Source: Candidatus Poribacteria bacterium
GTDB lineage: Bacteria; Poribacteria; WGA-4E; WGA-3G
Assembly (NCBI GenBank): GCA_022827225.1
Contig: JAJDTJ010000019.1
Coordinates: 1-64,000, forward strand
Length of the DNA stretch: 64,000 nucleotides
Reading direction: 5' to 3'
Shown piece after piece: positions 60,291 through 64,000 of the stretch. The position numbers and the translations under genes were made by a program. The notes beneath the pieces were generated by a model. The model worked only from the letters and a program-made list of their open reading frames with translations, ran no database searches and was not told where the DNA came from. Every line of letters starts with the position of its first letter. The first letter of the stretch is position 1.

Positions 60291-61414
60291 TGAAACCTTA
60301 CGACACAGTTACAGCAAACATTATCGCTGACAGCCAAGAGATGGCGCACCAGCCGGCCACGCTTGATCGGCGGGAGTTCTTAACTCGACTCGCTACCACC
60401 GTCGGAGGAATCGGGAGTGCCCTTGGTACACTTCCAGCATTCGCACAGTTAAGTAGCGGGCAATTACAACCTGAGACCACACAGACAGCATCCCTTACAC
60501 CTGTCGTTGAGGCTACCGGTAAACAAGTTTGGGAAAACGAGCAACTCAACGAAGACGCTGTGAGTGAACTCATGGACCAGGCGATGATGAAACTGACGGG
60601 TCGTTCCTCTGCGAAAGAGGCGTGGCGAGATATTGTGCTACCCGATGATGTTGTCGGCATAAAAATTAATCCGCTCGCCGGACCGGAACTCAGCACCCAT
60701 TCTATTATCGTCGACAAAATCGTTGAAGGGTTATACGGTGCAGGGGTGCTTCGGAAGCAGATTGTCATCTGGGACCGGTTTGAAGAGCATCTCCTAAATG
60801 CGGGTTACCCCATCAAGCAAGACGAGAGTGATGTGCGAACCTTCGCCTCCGATACGGAGGGCATCGGGTACGACGATGAGGTATACTACGAGAGCGAGAA
60901 GGATAGTATCGCACGCCGAGAAAACGAAAGCACCCACTCTCGGTATTCCCGAATCGTCACTGAGCAGGTTGATGTGATTATCAATGTGCCAGTCTTGAAG
61001 CATCACGCCATGGCAGGTGTGAGCGGATGCTTAAAGAACCTCGCGTTCGGAAGTGTCGATAATACGCGTCGGTTCCACGGAAAACCGATCTATTGCAATC
61101 CCGCTATCGGCGAGATCCTGGAGCATAAAGTGCTGAAAGACAAGTTGACCCTCAATATCGTTGATGGGTTGCTCGCTTCATTCGACAGAGGACCGACATA
61201 TCACGCCGAAAGCACGTGGCAATACGGGAGCCTGTTTGTTAGCGCTGATCCCGTTATCCTCGATGTGTTGGTACTCCAGACGGTCAACCAAAAACGTGAA
61301 GAGATGGCGTTAGACTCTGTATCTAAATTTGCCAACCATATTAATTCGGCAAGTAGCCTCGGTTTAGGCACAAATACACTTGACCAAGCAGATCTTCGGC
61401 AAGTCGAGGTGTGA
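60290..61414 (+). CDS. DUF362 protein with Tat-type signal
   Basis: 374 aa from the ATG overlapping the stop of the selenoprotein gene (TGATG). DRREFLTRLATTVGGIGSAL near residue 28 is a twin-arginine signal with the two arginines and hydrophobic stretch, so the protein is exported folded. The DUF362 core is seen in VDVIINVPVLKHHAMAGVSG, CLKNLAFGSVDNTRRFHG and SADPVILDVLVLQ. DUF362 proteins are thought to be Fe-S or redox associated, but the role is not known. The translational coupling with the selenoprotein suggests a common redox function. Confidence 0.87.
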   Translation: MKPYDTVTANIIADSQEMAHQPATLDRREFLTRLATTVGGIGSALGTLPAFAQLSSGQLQPETTQTASLTPVVEATGKQVWENEQLNEDAVSELMDQAMMKLTGRSSAKEAWRDIVLPDDVVGIKINPLAGPELSTHSIIVDKIVEGLYGAGVLRKQIVIWDRFEEHLLNAGYPIKQDESDVRTFASDTEGIGYDDEVYYESEKDSIARRENESTHSRYSRIVTEQVDVIINVPVLKHHAMAGVSGCLKNLAFGSVDNTRRFHGKPIYCNPAIGEILEHKVLKDKLTLNIVDGLLASFDRGPTYHAESTWQYGSLFVSADPVILDVLVLQTVNQKREEMALDSVSKFANHINSASSLGLGTNTLDQADLRQVEV

Positions 61415-61419
61415 TAAGC

Positions 61420-61662
61420 ATGAAACGTAGACGAATTTCTCTATTTTTAATATTCTGTTTTTTCTCTGTTGCCGTTGTCTTTTCAGGATGTACTGTGACT
61501 TTCACACAAAGCGACACACTCCAATTGAGCATATCGGAACCGACAAAGAAAGCGATGTCGCTTGTCGCTGAGTTTGAAGCAGGTGAGGCGGAAAATGTCG
61601 CCGGTGATGTGACACAGAAGTCGGGAAGCGTCTGTTCTGGTGGCGCATGCCTCATCTATTAG
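61420..61662 (+). CDS. small lipoprotein ending in a cysteine motif
   Basis: 80 aa from the ATG at 61420, five bases after the DUF362 stop. Lipobox VFSGC at about residue 24. The mature part is about 57 residues (QLSISEPTKKAMSLVAEFEA) and ends VCSGGACLIY, whose two cysteines four residues apart could be redox-active or bind metal. No family recognised. Cotranscribed with the selenoprotein and DUF362 genes by position. Confidence 0.72.
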   Translation: MKRRRISLFLIFCFFSVAVVFSGCTVTFTQSDTLQLSISEPTKKAMSLVAEFEAGEAENVAGDVTQKSGSVCSGGACLIY

Positions 61663-61752
61663 TCGGTTTTTGACTGCGCCTCAGTGCTCGCTTTAAAGAC
61701 AGCATCAATTGCACCGAAGAGAACAGACAAGTTATCCATCGTCACGCTTGTT

Positions 61753-63762
61753 CTACTTCCGGTGGATGATTTTGTTCCAATCCCAGAGAAGCACTGTCCC
61801 ATCCTCAGAACCGCTGGCGAGCGTTTTTCCATCGGGTGAGAATACTAAAGTTTCTATCGGTTCTGTATGCCCAGTAAGCGTTGACAGTCGATTACCGGTG
61901 TCTACATCCCATAACTGGATTCGAGACTCACTCCATTTGGAATCAAGAAGCGTTTTTCCATCGGGTGAAAATATTAATATGTCACTGAATCCTCGGTGAT
62001 TATCAGGAATTATACTGTGTTCCTGCATGCCTGTCTTTGTTACGTTCCACAAAGTAATGCTATCCGTATGTCCCAGAGCGAGGAGAACATCGTCGGGTGA
62101 GAATGCCAAGCTATTGGCTCTTTCGTCGGTAAATGTGGGGAATTCGCGTCTCGCATTTATATCCCATACTTGTGGGGTGCCGTGAATACCGTACACAGCA
62201 AGTAGAGTTCCATTGGGTGAGAACATCAACTTTTGCGGGAATGGTGTTACCGTATTAAACCCAAATATTTGAACGCCGCTGTTCAGGTCCCATGCCCGAA
62301 CGTCTCGAGGACCGCGATTTGCGAGTATTTTATTGTCCGGTGAGAATGTGAGTGATATCGTGGTATCTGCAACGTTCTGCCAGGGACCAGGAAGCTGCTC
62401 ATTAGTAGTGATTTTCCATAACTGCATGCTGCCGCGCTCTTTCGGGTTAGAACGGGCACCCCACCCATATGGATTGAACGCAATCGCAATTGGACCGTTG
62501 TACCCTCTAGTCACAAAGAATTTACCATCAGGCGAAAATATGGCTAACTCGGCTAAATCACTTTGTCCAGCAGTAAATGCGATAAGTTCCCGCTTGGTCA
62601 TTAGACTCCATATTTCAACACTGCCGTTGAACCCAGCACTCGCAAGTGTTGTGCCATCTACAAAAAATGCGACGGCTTTCACCCATTCTGTATGGCCCAC
62701 AGTAAAGGTAATCAGTTCCTGTCCGGTCTCTGTATCCCAGAATCGTATTGTGCCATCTGCGCTCCCACTGGCAAGGCACCCGCTATAAGGAGATGTCCCT
62801 TCTGGTGCAAAGGTTAGAGCATTAATAGTGTTTTTATGTCCTATAAGCGTAGCGCGTTCGCGGTCAGTGTCCACATCCCATACCTTGATTATCTTATTCG
62901 TATCGCCACTGGCAACGATTTCACCATTAGCGGAGAAGGCAACGGTGGTAATCCAACCTTGATGCCCTCTGAGCGTTGAGTGTTTAGCACCATTTGTATT
63001 CCATAACTGCACTGTCTTGTCTTCGCTGCCGCTAACGAGGGTTTTTCCGTCTAATGTAAATGCCATTGCCTGAATGTCTGCTTCCTTTTCGTCTTCATCC
63101 GGTCCCTCTTTGAAAAAATTTGTATGTCCATTAAGGGTTACCCGTCGTTTTCCGGTTGCTGTGTTCCATAAATGGATTTGTGTACCGTTCTTGTCTCCAA
63201 TAGCGGCTATACTACCGTTTGGGGAGAGTGCTGCTATTTCGTATGTGTCTACGGGGTCTACATTCCTTGGATCCAACAATTTGCTGCCGGTCTCCACATC
63301 CCAATAGATAATATCACCAAATTTGTCCAGACTGATCAATATTGTGCTATCTTCGGAAAACGCCAATGCTGTTATCGAATCGTGCCTCTCAGCTAATTTA
63401 AGGGTTGTGAGTTTGCTATCGGTAGTCAGATCCCATAATTGGATGACGGGGTTTGCAGATCCACCACTTGCGAGGATTTTTCCATCTGCTGAGAAAGCGA
63501 GGGCATTCACCTGTCCTATGTGTCCAGTAAACAGAGCAGTCTCTTTGCCATCAGGCACATCGTATAGCCATACTGCGACATCCGTTCCAACTGCAAGCCG
63601 AGTGCCATCGGGTGAAAACCGCATCAGGTTAATACCGCCTTTTCCAAGGCGTGCAATTGCGCCTTCCGGTAATCCTGCTTTCGTATTGTCTTGTGCGAAA
63701 CTGATTAAGGGTATTCCAACTATCAACAATAACGCGATCAAAAAGAGTCGTCCTGTTTTCAT
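61753..63762 (-). CDS. secreted WD40-repeat protein
   Basis: 669 aa from the ATG at 63760-63762 (AAGGAAA upstream). Signal peptide MKTGRLFLIALLLIVGIPLI ending SFAQD. The rest is WD40 blades, about 13, of the form VNALAFSADGKILASGGSAN and ETLVFSPDGKTLASGSEDGT, enough for two propellers. Exported WD40 proteins are uncommon outside Planctomycetes/Poribacteria-type lineages. N-terminal words GLPEGAIARLGKGGIN are shared with the cytoplasmic WD40 protein at 26417-28411. It starts two bases after the stop of another WD40 gene. Confidence 0.9.
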   Translation of the reverse strand: MKTGRLFLIALLLIVGIPLISFAQDNTKAGLPEGAIARLGKGGINLMRFSPDGTRLAVGTDVAVWLYDVPDGKETALFTGHIGQVNALAFSADGKILASGGSANPVIQLWDLTTDSKLTTLKLAERHDSITALAFSEDSTILISLDKFGDIIYWDVETGSKLLDPRNVDPVDTYEIAALSPNGSIAAIGDKNGTQIHLWNTATGKRRVTLNGHTNFFKEGPDEDEKEADIQAMAFTLDGKTLVSGSEDKTVQLWNTNGAKHSTLRGHQGWITTVAFSANGEIVASGDTNKIIKVWDVDTDRERATLIGHKNTINALTFAPEGTSPYSGCLASGSADGTIRFWDTETGQELITFTVGHTEWVKAVAFFVDGTTLASAGFNGSVEIWSLMTKRELIAFTAGQSDLAELAIFSPDGKFFVTRGYNGPIAIAFNPYGWGARSNPKERGSMQLWKITTNEQLPGPWQNVADTTISLTFSPDNKILANRGPRDVRAWDLNSGVQIFGFNTVTPFPQKLMFSPNGTLLAVYGIHGTPQVWDINARREFPTFTDERANSLAFSPDDVLLALGHTDSITLWNVTKTGMQEHSIIPDNHRGFSDILIFSPDGKTLLDSKWSESRIQLWDVDTGNRLSTLTGHTEPIETLVFSPDGKTLASGSEDGTVLLWDWNKIIHRK

Positions 63763-63764
63763 TT

Positions 63765-64000
63765 TCAATTTCCTTTGTTCTCAGGTGTTCGTTTTGCGAT
63801 GACTTTCTCCCAATCCCAGAGAAGGACCGTGCCGTCCTTACTGCCACTAGCGAGGGTTTTCCTATCGTGTGAGAACACCAGCGTTTCTATGCCTTCGGTA
63901 TGCCCAGAAAGGGTTCCCAGATCAGCGCCAGTATCCACATCCCACAACTGAATGATAAAATTCAAACGCCAAGTCCCCAATTTAGGGTCAAGAAGGATTT
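63765..64000 (-). CDS. WD40-repeat protein (5' part beyond right window edge)
   Basis: Only the last 77 codons are visible; the frame is open to the edge. IQLWDVDTGADLGTLSGHTE and GIETLVFSHDRKTLASGSKD are the final WD40 blades, closely matching the C-terminus of the next gene (LASGSEDGTVLLWDWNK), so the two are tandem paralogues transcribed together. Confidence 0.88.
   Translation of the reverse strand, partial: ILLDPKLGTWRLNFIIQLWDVDTGADLGTLSGHTEGIETLVFSHDRKTLASGSKDGTVLLWDWEKVIAKRTPENKGN

Overview
The window looks like a chromosomal segment of an uncultured Gram-negative bacterium, most likely a member or relative of Candidatus Poribacteria. This is inferred from gene content, not from a marker gene: there is no rRNA or tRNA here. 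The clues are many secreted LamG-type proteins, WD40 proteins, sulfatase, formylglycine-enzyme-like, sialidase and phytanoyl-CoA dioxygenase genes, FG-GAP/UnbV repeats, numerous lipoproteins with lipoboxes, and short inverted-repeat elements scattered between genes. Both window edges cut genes: an IS607-type tnpB on the left and a WD40 gene on the right.

Layout. 1-1.3 kb: IS607-like element (tnpA, partial tnpB). 1.4-4.7 kb: methyltransferase, then an ECF sigma / anti-sigma pair followed by an HtrA-like protein whose catalytic His and Ser are replaced. 4.7-8.8 kb: minus-strand group of phospholipase D-like, PhyH-like dioxygenase and an FGE-like/sialidase fusion. 9-16.4 kb: lipoproteins, a LamG protein, two cyclophilin lipoproteins, a PA-IL-like lectin, DUF1844, an ADP-ribosyltransferase-like/HEAT fusion and a TrkA-type channel with an abnormal selectivity filter. 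16.5-22.2 kb: ComM-like ATPase, sulfatase, methyltransferase, metallophosphoesterase and ABC ATPase. 22.2-23.8 kb: two tandem fused nucleotidyltransferase-HEPN genes. 24-28.4 kb: FAH-family hydrolase, SDR, lipoprotein, WD40. 28.5-32.7 kb: a four-gene signalling cluster headed by a membrane-tethered ECF sigma factor. 33-46.8 kb: multihaem cytochrome/TPR protein, a PD-(D/E)XK protein, selA, FGE-like lipoprotein, ABC ATPase, AddA-like helicase, a tailed secreted protein and an UnbV-type protein. 47-49 kb: Rpn-type nuclease region rich in repeats. 49-52 kb: three tandem LamG genes. 52-54 kb: a second membrane-tethered ECF sigma factor carrying a Kelch propeller. 54-64 kb: Cu/Zn SOD, a PcfJ-like protein, two tandem LamG genes, a probable selenocysteine-containing peroxiredoxin-like lipoprotein, DUF362, and WD40 proteins.

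How it fits together. Most products are exported, so the segment reads as envelope biology: surface glycan or ligand binding (LamG, lectin, sialidase, sulfatase), envelope redox and oxidative defence (SOD, peroxiredoxin-like selenoprotein, multihaem cytochrome) and envelope sensing. Three different ways of controlling an ECF sigma factor occur within 52 kb: a separate zinc-finger anti-sigma factor, a fusion to a membrane segment plus a small sensor domain, and a fusion to a membrane segment plus a Kelch propeller. The two fused sigma factors share the sigma, membrane and juxtamembrane parts and differ only in the outer domain. This modular one-protein sigma sensor, with neighbouring RseB/LolA-like proteins, is the best candidate here for an undescribed system. 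The second is a common C-terminal tail (core KLTTTWGxIK) on all seven LamG-like secreted proteins, which behaves like an unrecognised sorting or anchoring signal. The third is the in-frame UGA in a peroxiredoxin-like gene with a good bacterial SECIS hairpin, with selA encoded 22 kb away.
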